Source: JABDLO01 sp041749255
Lineage (GTDB): Bacteria; Bacteroidota; Bacteroidia; Chitinophagales; Saprospiraceae
Direction: 5' to 3'
Assembly (NCBI GenBank): GCA_041749255.1
Contig: JBGTBR010000023.1
Location: forward strand, 103,395-167,394
DNA length: 64,000 bases
This document shows positions 8,349-16,709 of this stretch, one piece after another (within the stretch, counting starts at the first letter, position 1; each line of letters opens with the position of its first letter). The translations under genes were made by a program, and so were the position numbers. The notes beneath the pieces are model-generated. The model was not told the origin of the DNA. It did not search any database and saw nothing but the letters and a program-made list of their open reading frames with translations.

Positions 8349-9230
8349 CTATTGACTCACCGAATCTTCATCTATGAATATTTCACCGACATTGACTTCA
8401 CCCTCTATGTGATTTTGGGGAAGGGGTAGGTAGCATGTGGAGAATTTAGAAAATCCGCAAGGTGGCGTATATGCCTTATTGAAATCAATATATACATTGC
8501 CTTTATTGTCTTCTTTAGAAAAGTATACATATCTTCCACCACCGTAAGTGGTGTTGCCGTTTGTTTCGTCAGCAAACACCATGTAATACCTCGAATCGTC
8601 CTCAAAAACAAGAAAGTTATATTTGTTCTTACCTATTTTCGCTTCAACTGTAGCTGCGACACTTTGATCTATCTCCATGCCTAATATATTCTTTACCTTT
8701 ATGGTCATATCCGATTGAGGAGTCACTTTTCCCTTAATCACCCATTTTTTGTCAATCGGATAATAGGGAAGTTCCTTATATTTGAAGCGGGCCGGAGACT
8801 TAGTATCCCAAATTCTCAAAGCAGCCTTTTCTCCTCTTTCAATCAATGCCAGCACATATTGACCAAATACATATTTCGTATTAAGAAAAAGGTTCTCACC
8901 ATTATTTAAAACACGACCATCCTCTGTTTTAAGCATCTGATGATCTGTTTCAAAAACTTTAAATTCATTATTTCTCATACCCAGCATGAATGCATTTTCC
9001 GGTATATTTTCACCGGACAGAATAATATTGTTGGATGGCCCGCTTCCAATGGTGTACGCTCCATCTTCCAACCAGTGAAGACCTGATAGTGAAGTCCAAC
9101 TTACGGGAGCAGTAAGTTTGTCCAGTCGATCTTTTTGCCACTTTAATATCTCTGAGTCATGGTCGCTTTGAGCCTGTAGCACAGGACTAAAACCAAAAGA
9201 AAAGATAAGAACAAAAGCAAATAAATACAT
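8349..9230 (-). CDS. DUF1684 family secreted protein
   Basis: A roughly 293-residue protein of the DUF1684 family. Recognisable features are WTSLSGLHWLEDGAYTIGS near the N-terminus and, in the last third, YGGGRYVYFSKEDNKGNVYI leading into the family's conserved NKAYTPPCGFSKFSTCYLPL segment. The start is placed at the ATG at 9230-9228. This gives a clean signal peptide ending near LQAQS and avoids a 35-nt overlap with hisIE that the longer reading frame (from 9278) would need. The family function is unknown. Although it follows hisIE by 13 nt, nothing in it suggests a histidine role, so it may simply be read through from the operon. Confidence 0.85.
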   Translation of the reverse strand: MYLFAFVLIFSFGFSPVLQAQSDHDSEILKWQKDRLDKLTAPVSWTSLSGLHWLEDGAYTIGSGPSNNIILSGENIPENAFMLGMRNNEFKVFETDHQMLKTEDGRVLNNGENLFLNTKYVFGQYVLALIERGEKAALRIWDTKSPARFKYKELPYYPIDKKWVIKGKVTPQSDMTIKVKNILGMEIDQSVAATVEAKIGKNKYNFLVFEDDSRYYMVFADETNGNTTYGGGRYVYFSKEDNKGNVYIDFNKAYTPPCGFSKFSTCYLPLPQNHIEGEVNVGEIFIDEDSVSQ

Positions 9231-9243
9231 GAAGTGGATTGAC

Positions 9244-9852
9244 TTATCTGTGTCTGGATTGGAGGATTTGTACAACATCTTTTAACGTTAGATTTTTATA
9301 GTTTAATAATACGAGAAGGTGATATAGTAAGTCTGCTGATTCTTCCAGCAGCCGGTCATGGTTGTCCGCCATAGCCTCTATAATAACTTCCACTGCCTCT
9401 TCACCAACTTTTTGTGCTATCTTATTCACACCTGCTGTCATTAAAGAAGAAGTGTATGACTTCTCGTTTTTATTAACAGCTCTGTCGTTGATAATATTTT
9501 GTAATTGAGTCAAAAACTGCCATTCAGCAGCTTTATTCTCTTCATTCCAACATGAATCACTTCCTGTATGACACACAGATCCCTGTGGTTTAACATCTAT
9601 GAGTAAAGTGTCATGATCACAATCGGATTTTATACCTTTCAGATGTAATACATTTCCGCTTTCTTCTCCTTTTTTCCAAAGCCTGTTTTTAGACCTGGAA
9701 TAAAAAGTTACAAATCCTGTATTCAATGTGACCTCCAGAGACTCTTTATTCATATATCCCAGCATGAGTACAGCTTTCGTATCTGCGTCCCGGATAATAG
9801 CCGGAACCAAACCTCCAGATTTCTTAAAATCAATTGTATTTACATCCATCAC
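9244..9852 (-). CDS. hisIE: Bifunctional phosphoribosyl-AMP cyclohydrolase / phosphoribosyl-ATP pyrophosphatase
   Basis: Catalyses the second and third steps of histidine biosynthesis. The N-terminal HisI domain (about 1-115) has the zinc/magnesium site residues in CDHDTLL and CHTGSDSCW. The C-terminal HisE domain (about 116-202) carries KVGEEAVEVIIEA and the ESADLLYHLLVLL helix. Length (202 residues) fits the fused form. It is the last his gene, 11 nt after hisF. Tandem ATGs occur at the start, and the first is used. Both domains look intact. Confidence 0.96.
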   Translation of the reverse strand: MMDVNTIDFKKSGGLVPAIIRDADTKAVLMLGYMNKESLEVTLNTGFVTFYSRSKNRLWKKGEESGNVLHLKGIKSDCDHDTLLIDVKPQGSVCHTGSDSCWNEENKAAEWQFLTQLQNIINDRAVNKNEKSYTSSLMTAGVNKIAQKVGEEAVEVIIEAMADNHDRLLEESADLLYHLLVLLNYKNLTLKDVVQILQSRHR

Positions 9853-9863
9853 AACTTATTTAT

Positions 9864-10619
9864 TTACAATCTGATTGGAATATTATTTTGATTGAGAAAT
9901 TCCTTTAATTCCTTTAGGCTTATTTCCCCAAAGTGAAAAATACTAGCCGCCAACGCTGCTTCCGACTTCCCGTTATTAAATACATCCAAAAAATGTTCCT
10001 TTTTTCCAGCTCCCCCTGAAGCAATCACGGGAATTGACAAAATTTGATTTAATTGAGCCAGTGCTTGAATAGCAAAACCGCTTTTTGTACCATCGTGATC
10101 CATCGAAGTAAACAGAATTTCTCCTGCACCTCTTTCCTGAACTTCCTTTGCCCAGGAGAATAACTCCTTATCTGTTTTTGTTTTGCCACCATGTGTATAT
10201 ACTACCCATTTACTATCAGCCAAAGATGCATCAATAGCCACAATACAACATTGTGTACCATATCTCAAAGCTATATCACTGATCAAATCCGGATTTTTTA
10301 CGGCGGAAGAATTGACACTCACTTTATCAGCTCCATTTTGCAATATCCTGTAGACAGCATCTGCATGATTGATCCCCCCTCCTACTGCAAATGGTATATT
10401 GATATGTTCAGCTATTCTTTTTACAAGCTCAACAAGAGTGTCGCGATTTTCCTCAGTAGCAGCAATGTCCAAAAAAACCAATTCGTCTGCACCCTCTCTG
10501 CTGTAAACCGATGCTAGCTCGACAGGATCCCCTGCATCCCGTAAGTTTACAAAATGGGTTCCCTTGACCGTACGTCCATCTTTGATATCCAAACAAGGAA
10601 TTATTCTTTTTTTCAACAT
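9864..10619 (-). CDS. hisF: Imidazole glycerol phosphate synthase subunit HisF
   Basis: Cyclase subunit of IGP synthase. It uses ammonia from HisH to convert PRFAR to imidazole glycerol phosphate and AICAR. The 251-residue (beta/alpha)8 barrel begins IIPCLDIKDGRTVKG, with the catalytic Asp in CLDI. It has FAVGGGINHADAV mid-protein, the second catalytic Asp in AIDASL and VIASGGAGKKEHF near the C-terminus, the two phosphate-binding loops. It lies 4 nt after hisA and 11 nt before hisIE. Confidence 0.97.
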   Translation of the reverse strand: MLKKRIIPCLDIKDGRTVKGTHFVNLRDAGDPVELASVYSREGADELVFLDIAATEENRDTLVELVKRIAEHINIPFAVGGGINHADAVYRILQNGADKVSVNSSAVKNPDLISDIALRYGTQCCIVAIDASLADSKWVVYTHGGKTKTDKELFSWAKEVQERGAGEILFTSMDHDGTKSGFAIQALAQLNQILSIPVIASGGAGKKEHFLDVFNNGKSEAALAASIFHFGEISLKELKEFLNQNNIPIRL

Positions 10620-10623
10620 ATTT

Positions 10624-11340
10624 TTAGTTCTTAAAAAGGGTATCGATGTTCACTTTACCTTCATATATGGCTTTACCTACTACCGCCATTTTGATACCAA
10701 TGGATTCGAGTTTTTTGATATCGTCATCAGAACTGACTCCACCGCTGGCAATCAACTGAATACCAGCAAATTGTTTTAATAGATTTTGATACAATCCCAG
10801 AGATGGCCCCTGGAGCATGCCATCCTGCATAATATCTGTACACAAAAAATACTGAGCTCCTTTATCTACATAAAACGTTATTAAGTTTTCGATACGATCC
10901 TCGCTGGTTTCTTCCCATCCATGCACAGCAATAAAACCATCTTTTACATCGGCTCCTATTATGATTTTATCCGACCCAAACTCCACAATCCATGAAGCAA
11001 CTTCCGGTTTGTCCTTTTGAGCTGTACTACCTACGATGACCTTCTCAGCTCCTGCATTCAACCAAGTGATCACATCTATACGATTTCGTACACCCCCTCC
11101 AACCTGAACCTTCAGACCCGAATGATCAATTATTTTTTGAATGGCCAATACATTGCTTTGCTTCCCTGACCTTGCTGCATCGAGATCGACAATATGGATG
11201 CGTGTGGCTCCCTTTTCTTTAAATAATAATGCCATCTCCAGAGGATCATCACCATACACCTTCTCGGTATTGTAATCACCTTTTGAAAGCCTCACACATT
11301 TGCCATTGATAATGTCTATGGCGGGAATAACTATACTCAT
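10624..11340 (-). CDS. hisA: ProFAR isomerase (HisA)
   Basis: Phosphoribosylformimino-5-aminoimidazole carboxamide ribotide isomerase, the fourth step of the pathway. The 238-residue half-barrel repeat enzyme begins IVIPAIDIINGKCVRLSKGD, with the catalytic Asp in PAIDI. It contains VQVGGGVRNRIDV, and LIASGGVSSDDDI near the C-terminus. Its start overlaps the hisH stop by 4 nt, indicating translational coupling. Homology with HisF is distinguished by the N-terminal IDIINGKCVRL versus the HisF LDIKDGRTVKG. Confidence 0.97.
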   Translation of the reverse strand: MSIVIPAIDIINGKCVRLSKGDYNTEKVYGDDPLEMALLFKEKGATRIHIVDLDAARSGKQSNVLAIQKIIDHSGLKVQVGGGVRNRIDVITWLNAGAEKVIVGSTAQKDKPEVASWIVEFGSDKIIIGADVKDGFIAVHGWEETSEDRIENLITFYVDKGAQYFLCTDIMQDGMLQGPSLGLYQNLLKQFAGIQLIASGGVSSDDDIKKLESIGIKMAVVGKAIYEGKVNIDTLFKN

Positions 11341-11927
11341 AACGCTAAAAAGTTTTGTATGATTTTTTCACCCACCAATCCACTTTTTTCCGGATGAAAT
11401 TGCAACCCGTGAAAATTAATTTTTCTTACATAAGATGTAAAAGGGTAAAAATAGTCGCAAGTTGCAACAGTATCGTTACTGACCGGAGCGTAAAAACTAT
11501 GAACAAAATACGTTTCCTCACCTTCCATTCCACTCAAGAGTCCACCGTCCAGACTGTATTTAAGCCAATTTTCATTCCATCCCATGTGTGGAATTTTCAT
11601 CCCTTCCTGCTCCTGAAACCGCACAATAGAACCTTCCACTATTCCCAGGCATGGTGTATTGCCTTCTTCTGAATAATCGTACATAAGTTGCATACCTACA
11701 CAAACTCCCAAAAAGGGTTGGGTAATTCTGTGAATTACATCTACCAGTTTTCTCTTAATTAATTGCTCCATAGCGGCGGCAGCATGACCTACACCTGGCA
11801 ATATAACTTTGTCGGCTGCAACGATTTTTTGGGGATCAGCCGTAAGTAAGTAATCTGCATCGAGTCTTTTAAGTGCATTGATCACAGACATCGTATTTCC
11901 GGCATCATAATCTATAATCGCTATCAT
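11337..11927 (-). CDS. hisH: Imidazole glycerol phosphate synthase glutaminase subunit HisH
   Basis: Class I glutamine amidotransferase that feeds ammonia to HisF. The 196 residues contain the oxyanion-strand motif LPGVGHA, the nucleophile Cys in FLGVCVGMQLM, and the His-x-Glu pair in LQFHPEKSGLVG. Overlaps of 4 nt with hisB on one side and hisA on the other show tight translational coupling. All catalytic residues are visible. Confidence 0.97.
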   Translation of the reverse strand: MIAIIDYDAGNTMSVINALKRLDADYLLTADPQKIVAADKVILPGVGHAAAAMEQLIKRKLVDVIHRITQPFLGVCVGMQLMYDYSEEGNTPCLGIVEGSIVRFQEQEGMKIPHMGWNENWLKYSLDGGLLSGMEGEETYFVHSFYAPVSNDTVATCDYFYPFTSYVRKINFHGLQFHPEKSGLVGEKIIQNFLAL

Positions 11928-13036
11928 AGTATTCCTTTCGTACTGGGAATGGATAAATCATTACTACGTCTTTCCTTTGCCATTTTTATGGCTTTCGCAA
12001 ATGCTTTAAAAACACCTTCGATGATATGGTGCTCATTGTCGCCATAAGCTGATACATGTAAATTGCATAAGGCGTGGTCAGTAAATGTTTTAAAAAAATG
12101 ATGAAACATTTCTGAAGGCATCTCACCGATCTTTTCGCGTTTCAAACTCACATCCCATACCAACCAGGGTCTTCCTCCAAAATCTATAAGTACCTTAGCC
12201 CCTGCCTCATCCATAGGTAGTGAAAATCCATAACGTTCTATTCCTGCCTTTTTACCTAAGGCTTTATGCATCAATTGCCCCAAAACAATAGCGGTGTCTT
12301 CAATGGTGTGGTGCTCATCTATATGTAAATCACCTTTAGAAGTCAGTTTGAGATCTATGCCACCATGTCTGGCTATTTGCTCCAGCATATGGTCGAAAAA
12401 TCCAATCCCGGTATGTATTTCGGTCTTTCCTGACCCGTCAATATTGATCTCTCCGGTTATTTGTGTTTCTGAAGTGATCCTTATAGATTTTGATTTACGG
12501 TCTAAAGTAAAAAGGAATTCTTCGATGGCTTTCCAACTTTTCGTTGTCAGATCAGGCACCAAACCGGAAGCATTTTCATCAATCGATTCACCTTGCCTGA
12601 TTAATATAGACCCGGCACCCAGGTTTGATGCCAGTTGGATATCGGACCACCGATCTCCTATAACAAAAGAACCGGCCAAATCGTATCTGCCTTTCAAATA
12701 CTTTCTTAGCATGGCTACCCCGGGTTTCCGATAAGGTGATTTTTCTTCCGGAAAGCTTCTGTCTATGTGAATATCTTCAAACCGGATACCCTCCCCCTCT
12801 AGTGTACGCAACATCAATTCCTGTAATGGCCAAAAATTCCTTTCAGGATAAGTATCGGAACCCAGACCATCCTGATTGGTAACCATCACCAACTTATAAT
12901 CAAGGAAAGAAGCTATCCTGGCAAGACTGCTTATGACCCCTGGATAAAAGGTAAACTTCTCCAAAGCGTCAACCTGATAGTTTTCCGGCTCAAGTAATAT
13001 GGTGCCATCTCTGTCGATAAATAATATTTTATCCAT
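11924..13036 (-). CDS. hisB: Bifunctional histidinol-phosphatase / imidazoleglycerol-phosphate dehydratase
   Basis: Two-domain HisB of 370 residues. The N-terminal HAD phosphatase (about 1-165) starts LFIDRDGTILLEPE, with the nucleophilic Asp, and has VIGDRWSDIQLA. The C-terminal dehydratase (about 175-370) shows GIGFFDHMLEQIARH, DEHHTIEDTAIVLGQ and DNEHHIIEGVFKAFA, the manganese-binding His clusters. The fusion carries out two non-consecutive steps, as in enterobacteria and many Bacteroidota. It overlaps hisC by 8 nt and hisH by 4 nt. Confidence 0.97.
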   Translation of the reverse strand: MDKILFIDRDGTILLEPENYQVDALEKFTFYPGVISSLARIASFLDYKLVMVTNQDGLGSDTYPERNFWPLQELMLRTLEGEGIRFEDIHIDRSFPEEKSPYRKPGVAMLRKYLKGRYDLAGSFVIGDRWSDIQLASNLGAGSILIRQGESIDENASGLVPDLTTKSWKAIEEFLFTLDRKSKSIRITSETQITGEINIDGSGKTEIHTGIGFFDHMLEQIARHGGIDLKLTSKGDLHIDEHHTIEDTAIVLGQLMHKALGKKAGIERYGFSLPMDEAGAKVLIDFGGRPWLVWDVSLKREKIGEMPSEMFHHFFKTFTDHALCNLHVSAYGDNEHHIIEGVFKAFAKAIKMAKERRSNDLSIPSTKGIL

Positions 13037-14081
13037 AAATTTGCAATTCTGAAGTGTAAGATTGTAATGCTTCCACGAGCAATTTGTTTTCCTCAGGAGT
13101 ACCTATAGTAATTCTCAGACAATTTTCACATCCTTTAAGACTCGATCTGTTTCGTACAATGATCCCTTTTGACAATAAATACTGATAAAGTACATTGGCG
13201 TCTTCTACCTTGATGAGCAAAAAATTAGCATCGGACGGATAAATATGTCGGATAAAACCAAACTCTATCAGCTTGTCAGCCAATGTCTGTCTTTCTCTTT
13301 TGATTTCCTCTATATATCCGGTTTCACTTTTTATTATCCTCATTCTTTCTATAGCCTCCATTTGATTTGCTTTGCTGATATTGTAAGGCATTTTTACTTT
13401 ATTGAGTAACTCAATCAGACCGGGGTGTGCTATAGCCATTCCAATTCTTAACCCTGCAGCACCAATGGCTTTTGAAAAGGTCTGCATTACCACCAGATGA
13501 TCAAATTCGGACAGCAAAGAGGTAGCTGACGGAAAATCTGAAAAATCGATATACGCCTCGTCTATGACAATAATGCAATCACTGTGCTCACAAATGTATC
13601 TCACTTGATCCAAAGTTATACTGTTGCCAGTTGGGTTATTGGGAGAACATAGAAAGATAATCTTTCCATTTTCAGGTATACCTGCAATAAACTTTTCACC
13701 ATCCAGATTAAAGTTTTCGTCCAACTGAAATTCGGTTACCCGGACATCGTTAATAGCAGCCGCCACTTTGTACATGCCAAATCCCGGAGTGGTGGTGTAT
13801 ATACTATCTTTACCAGGGATACAAAATACCCGTATCAACAGATCAATGATTTCATCGGAACCATTTCCCAGGAACAGGGAGCCGGGATCTACCTTTCTCC
13901 ACTCACCGATAAGTTTTTTCAATTCCTTTTGTAACGGATCAGGGTACCGGGCGTACGCCAGTGGATAAGGATTTTCATTGGCATCTAAATACACTTCCGC
14001 ACGTCCTGAAAATTCTGAACGGGCACTGGAATAGGGGGTTAATTTCCTGATATTGTCGCGTATGAGATGATTCCATTTCAT
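13029..14081 (-). CDS. hisC: Histidinol-phosphate aminotransferase
   Basis: PLP-dependent fold-type I aminotransferase that converts imidazole acetol phosphate to histidinol phosphate. In 350 residues it shows LDANENPYPLA at the substrate-binding N-terminus, CSPNNPTGN, VIDEAYIDF (Asp contacting the PLP nitrogen) and MQTFSKAIGAAGLRIG with the Schiff-base Lys. The C-terminus has the conserved Arg region LRITIGTPEEN. Its ATG overlaps the hisD stop by 4 nt, and it overlaps hisB by 8 nt. Confidence 0.96.
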   Translation of the reverse strand: MKWNHLIRDNIRKLTPYSSARSEFSGRAEVYLDANENPYPLAYARYPDPLQKELKKLIGEWRKVDPGSLFLGNGSDEIIDLLIRVFCIPGKDSIYTTTPGFGMYKVAAAINDVRVTEFQLDENFNLDGEKFIAGIPENGKIIFLCSPNNPTGNSITLDQVRYICEHSDCIIVIDEAYIDFSDFPSATSLLSEFDHLVVMQTFSKAIGAAGLRIGMAIAHPGLIELLNKVKMPYNISKANQMEAIERMRIIKSETGYIEEIKRERQTLADKLIEFGFIRHIYPSDANFLLIKVEDANVLYQYLLSKGIIVRNRSSLKGCENCLRITIGTPEENKLLVEALQSYTSELQIYG

Positions 14082-15379
14082 AATCCTTTCTCGTTAGATG
14101 ATGATAAACGAATTTCTACTGCCCGTGCATGTGCTTCAAGATTTTCAGCTCTCGCCATAGTGGTAATGGTTTTGGCTAGTTTTTGAAGTCCACTTTGAGA
14201 AATGTGCTGAAAAGTGATGGTTTTCATAAATGACTGAACATTGACACCGCTAAATGACCTGGCCGCGGAAGCTGTTGGCAGGGTATGATTCGTGCCGGAT
14301 GCATAATCTCCTGCACTTTCCGGGGTATAGTTTCCTGAGAAAACGGAACCAGCATTTCGGATCGAAATAAGATAAGGCTCAGGGTATTCAGAGGCAATGA
14401 TAAGATGCTCAGGTGCATAGTCATTGATAAACTCAAATGCTTCCTCCACACTGGGAATCACCATTCCAAAACTATTTTTTAAAGCGGCTTCTGCAATATT
14501 CTTTCTTGGCAGGCTCTTTAACTGGGTCATGACTTCTAGTTTGATTTGATTAGCCAATCCAACATCAGGTGTCACAAACACCACCTGACTATCTGCCCCA
14601 TGTTCTGCCTGAGAAAGCAGGTCTGAGGCCACAAATGCAGGACGGCAAGTATGATCAGCATACACCAAAACTTCGGAAGGTCCTGCGGGCATATCAATGG
14701 CCATTCCCAATTGGAAAGACAATTGCTTTGCAGCCGTAACGTACTGATTACCCGGCCCAAAGATTTTATCCACTTTAGGAATGCTCTCAGTGCCAAAGGT
14801 CATGGCTGCAATAGCATGCGCTCCACCGACTTTATACATTTTCGTGATACCGCATAATTCGGCAGTATATAATATTCCGGGATGGATGCTCTGATATTCC
14901 TTTTGTGGAGGTGAACACAGGATGATTTCTTTGCATCCTGCTATCACAGCCGGTATAGCGAGCATGAGCACTGTCGAGAAAAGAGGTGCTGTACCTCCCG
15001 GAATATACAACCCAACCCTATCTATTGGTACGTCCTTTTGCCAGCATACCACTCCTGGCATGGTTTCTACTTGAGTCGTACCTTTTTTCTGTGCTCTGTG
15101 GAAAGTTTCAATATTTCCAGCTGCCAATTGTATTGAAGATTTTAAATCATTGGGGAGGAAAGAGGCGGCATCTTGTATTTCATTTTGTGAAACCTTTACA
15201 TCATCTATAACAACACCGTCAAACTTTTGGGTAAAATCTTTCAATGCCTTGTCACCTTCCCGCTTTACTTCATCAAATATCTGCTTAATGAATGGAAATA
15301 TCTCTTCATTGCTCATTTGAGGCCTTTGGACAAGTATTGATTTTTCTTCTCTCGAAAGTTTATTATATATTCTAATCAT
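14078..15379 (-). CDS. hisD: Histidinol dehydrogenase
   Basis: Zinc-dependent NAD enzyme for the last two oxidations, histidinol to histidine. The 433 residues contain GLYIPGGTAPLFSTVLMLAI, KIFGPGNQYVTAAKQ, DMPAGPSEVLVYAD, the zinc-site stretch LLSQAEHGADSQ, and YAPEHLII followed by SGTNHTLPT near the C-terminus. All are standard family signatures. It starts 39 nt after hisG, the only noticeable spacer in the his operon. Confidence 0.97.
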   Translation of the reverse strand: MIRIYNKLSREEKSILVQRPQMSNEEIFPFIKQIFDEVKREGDKALKDFTQKFDGVVIDDVKVSQNEIQDAASFLPNDLKSSIQLAAGNIETFHRAQKKGTTQVETMPGVVCWQKDVPIDRVGLYIPGGTAPLFSTVLMLAIPAVIAGCKEIILCSPPQKEYQSIHPGILYTAELCGITKMYKVGGAHAIAAMTFGTESIPKVDKIFGPGNQYVTAAKQLSFQLGMAIDMPAGPSEVLVYADHTCRPAFVASDLLSQAEHGADSQVVFVTPDVGLANQIKLEVMTQLKSLPRKNIAEAALKNSFGMVIPSVEEAFEFINDYAPEHLIIASEYPEPYLISIRNAGSVFSGNYTPESAGDYASGTNHTLPTASAARSFSGVNVQSFMKTITFQHISQSGLQKLAKTITTMARAENLEAHARAVEIRLSSSNEKGL

Positions 15380-15418
15380 AGGTGTTATATAGGTTTACAA
15401 TATGAATAAAATAACAAA

Positions 15419-16273
15419 TCAGATAACCATTTTTTCAATCGGGATAACCAAAATTCCTTCAGCACCACATGCTTTCAGGCGATTGATAACATCCCAAAAA
15501 TCATCTTCACTTATCACCGAATGAAGCGAACTCCACCCTTCTTCCAAAAGCGGAAGGACTGTGGGACTTTTTAAAACCGGTAGAATAGCGGATGCTTCAG
15601 CTACCCTTTCGTTTGGAATATTAAAAAGAATGTATTTATTCTTTCTGGCTTTAAGTACAGATTCTATTCTCGATTGCAACTCCATAATGGTAGAGCCTTT
15701 TTCTTTTAAAGCATTCTTATTCACGGCAAGGCATGCTTCTGATCTGAGGATTACTTCACATTCCTCAAGTCCGTTTTTAAACAAGGTGCTTCCGCTGCTT
15801 ACAAGGTCACATATTCCATCTGCCAGACCGATATTGGGAGCGATTTCAACAGAACCAGATATAATATGAATATCTGCATCAATGCCTTCATTTTCTAAAT
15901 ACGATGCCAGTGTCTGAGGATAGGATGTGGCAATTTTTTTTCCTTCCAAAGATGATGATCCCACATAGTCAAACCCTCTTGGGAAAGCAATGGAAAGACG
16001 GCATCTGGAAAATCCCAGGTGAAGGAGCTGTAAAACGTCAGCCTGCTTTTCCACCAGAGTATTCTGCCCGATGATGGCCAAATCTGCTACCCCATCCTCC
16101 AGATATTTAGGTATATCAGAATTCCGCAGAAAGAGAATTTCTGCATCGAATCTCCTTACCCGTGCTTTGAGTTGATCTTTTACATTATCTACCTTAAGTC
16201 CACAATCGTTGAGGAGATCTATTGATTCTTCATACAATCTCCCCGATTTTTGAATAGCTATCTTTAATGGCAT
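15419..16273 (-). CDS. hisG: ATP phosphoribosyltransferase, long form
   Basis: First and committed step of histidine synthesis: ATP plus PRPP gives phosphoribosyl-ATP. The 284-residue length and the C-terminal ACT-like domain (ending KACGAEGILVIPIEKM) identify the long, self-regulated form that is feedback-inhibited by histidine and needs no HisZ. The catalytic part has LAIIGQNTLVE and the PRPP loop GICDLVSSGSTLFKNGL near residue 180. It is the first structural gene, with its ATG about 18 nt past the T-rich end of an attenuator terminator. Expression is thus controlled both allosterically and by the leader. Confidence 0.97.
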   Translation of the reverse strand: MPLKIAIQKSGRLYEESIDLLNDCGLKVDNVKDQLKARVRRFDAEILFLRNSDIPKYLEDGVADLAIIGQNTLVEKQADVLQLLHLGFSRCRLSIAFPRGFDYVGSSSLEGKKIATSYPQTLASYLENEGIDADIHIISGSVEIAPNIGLADGICDLVSSGSTLFKNGLEECEVILRSEACLAVNKNALKEKGSTIMELQSRIESVLKARKNKYILFNIPNERVAEASAILPVLKSPTVLPLLEEGWSSLHSVISEDDFWDVINRLKACGAEGILVIPIEKMVI

Positions 16274-16290
16274 TTCTTACATTGTTTTTA

Positions 16291-16379
16291 AAATAAAAAA
16301 TGCCCACCGGAATCATTCAGATGGACATAGTATAATATTATGATCATACCTTTTACATTCACCTGAAGAGTTGCCTCCT
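16291..16379 (-). promoter_or_regulatory. his operon transcription attenuator
   Basis: Three competing hairpins can be drawn on the minus-strand RNA. The pause hairpin is AGGAG-gcaa-CTCTT (16366-16379). The antiterminator pairs TTCAGGTG (16360-16367) with CATCTGAA (16316-16323), 8 bp with one G-U. The terminator pairs ATGTCCATC (16320-16328) with GGTGGGCAT (16300-16308), 9 bp with two G-U pairs, followed by TTTTTTATTTT. The antiterminator takes four bases of the terminator's left arm, so the two are mutually exclusive. This matches the textbook his/trp attenuator layout. The structures were read by eye, without energy calculation. Confidence 0.85.
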
Positions 16380-16418
16380 GTGATGATGATGTAGATGGAT
16401 ATGATTATTTATTTGCAC
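16359..16418 (-). CDS. hisL: His-rich leader peptide of the his operon
   Basis: A 19-codon reading frame starting with GTG encodes MQINNHIHLHHHHRRQLFR. Six of eight consecutive codons are His (CAT/CAC at 16380-16403). Its stop codon lies inside the left strand of the antiterminator. Scarce charged tRNA-His would stall a ribosome on the His run, free the antiterminator and permit transcription into hisG. GTG is the only usual start codon in this frame between the upstream stop and the His codons. Too short for a gene finder, it is supported by codon content and by the adjacent RNA structures. Confidence 0.85.
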   Translation of the reverse strand: MQINNHIHLHHHHRRQLFR

Positions 16419-16465
16419 TTCTTGAAAAGTAAATTTTAAATACGCCCCAATATTAAGTCATTATT

Positions 16466-16493
16466 GAAACATATGCAACCTTTAACCACCAAA
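16466..16493 (-). promoter_or_regulatory. Putative promoter of the his operon
   Basis: On the minus strand TTTG (16493-16490) is followed by 16 nt and TATGTTTC (16473-16466), one mismatch from TAnnTTTG. The spacing equals that of the promoter at 2961-2988. Transcription would begin some 40 nt before the leader peptide start, a fitting distance for an attenuator leader. Confidence 0.45.
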
Positions 16494-16709
16494 TAAAGAA
16501 AAAGTTTAGATAACCATCATTACATTCTCGAATGTAACTGTAGCTATTTGGTGAGTGAATATCTCAAAATTGCACATGAAAGTATTGATTATTTTTATGG
16601 TTTAGAAACCGCAAAAAGGTACGGAAGTCTAATTTTCAAACTGATTAGTCCTATAAATAATCTTAAATCTATTGAGTATTTATAATTTGTGCACTGAAAA
16701 CAAGAAATT

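Noticed and set aside
9231..9278. Extended N-terminus of the DUF1684 protein
   Set aside because: It would overlap hisIE and bury the signal peptide; the ATG at 9230 gives a clean one.
12294..12734. Long frame opposite hisB
   Set aside because: It is antisense to an intact, strongly conserved hisB and has no family match; other antisense frames in hisG, trkH and trkA were set aside for the same reason.
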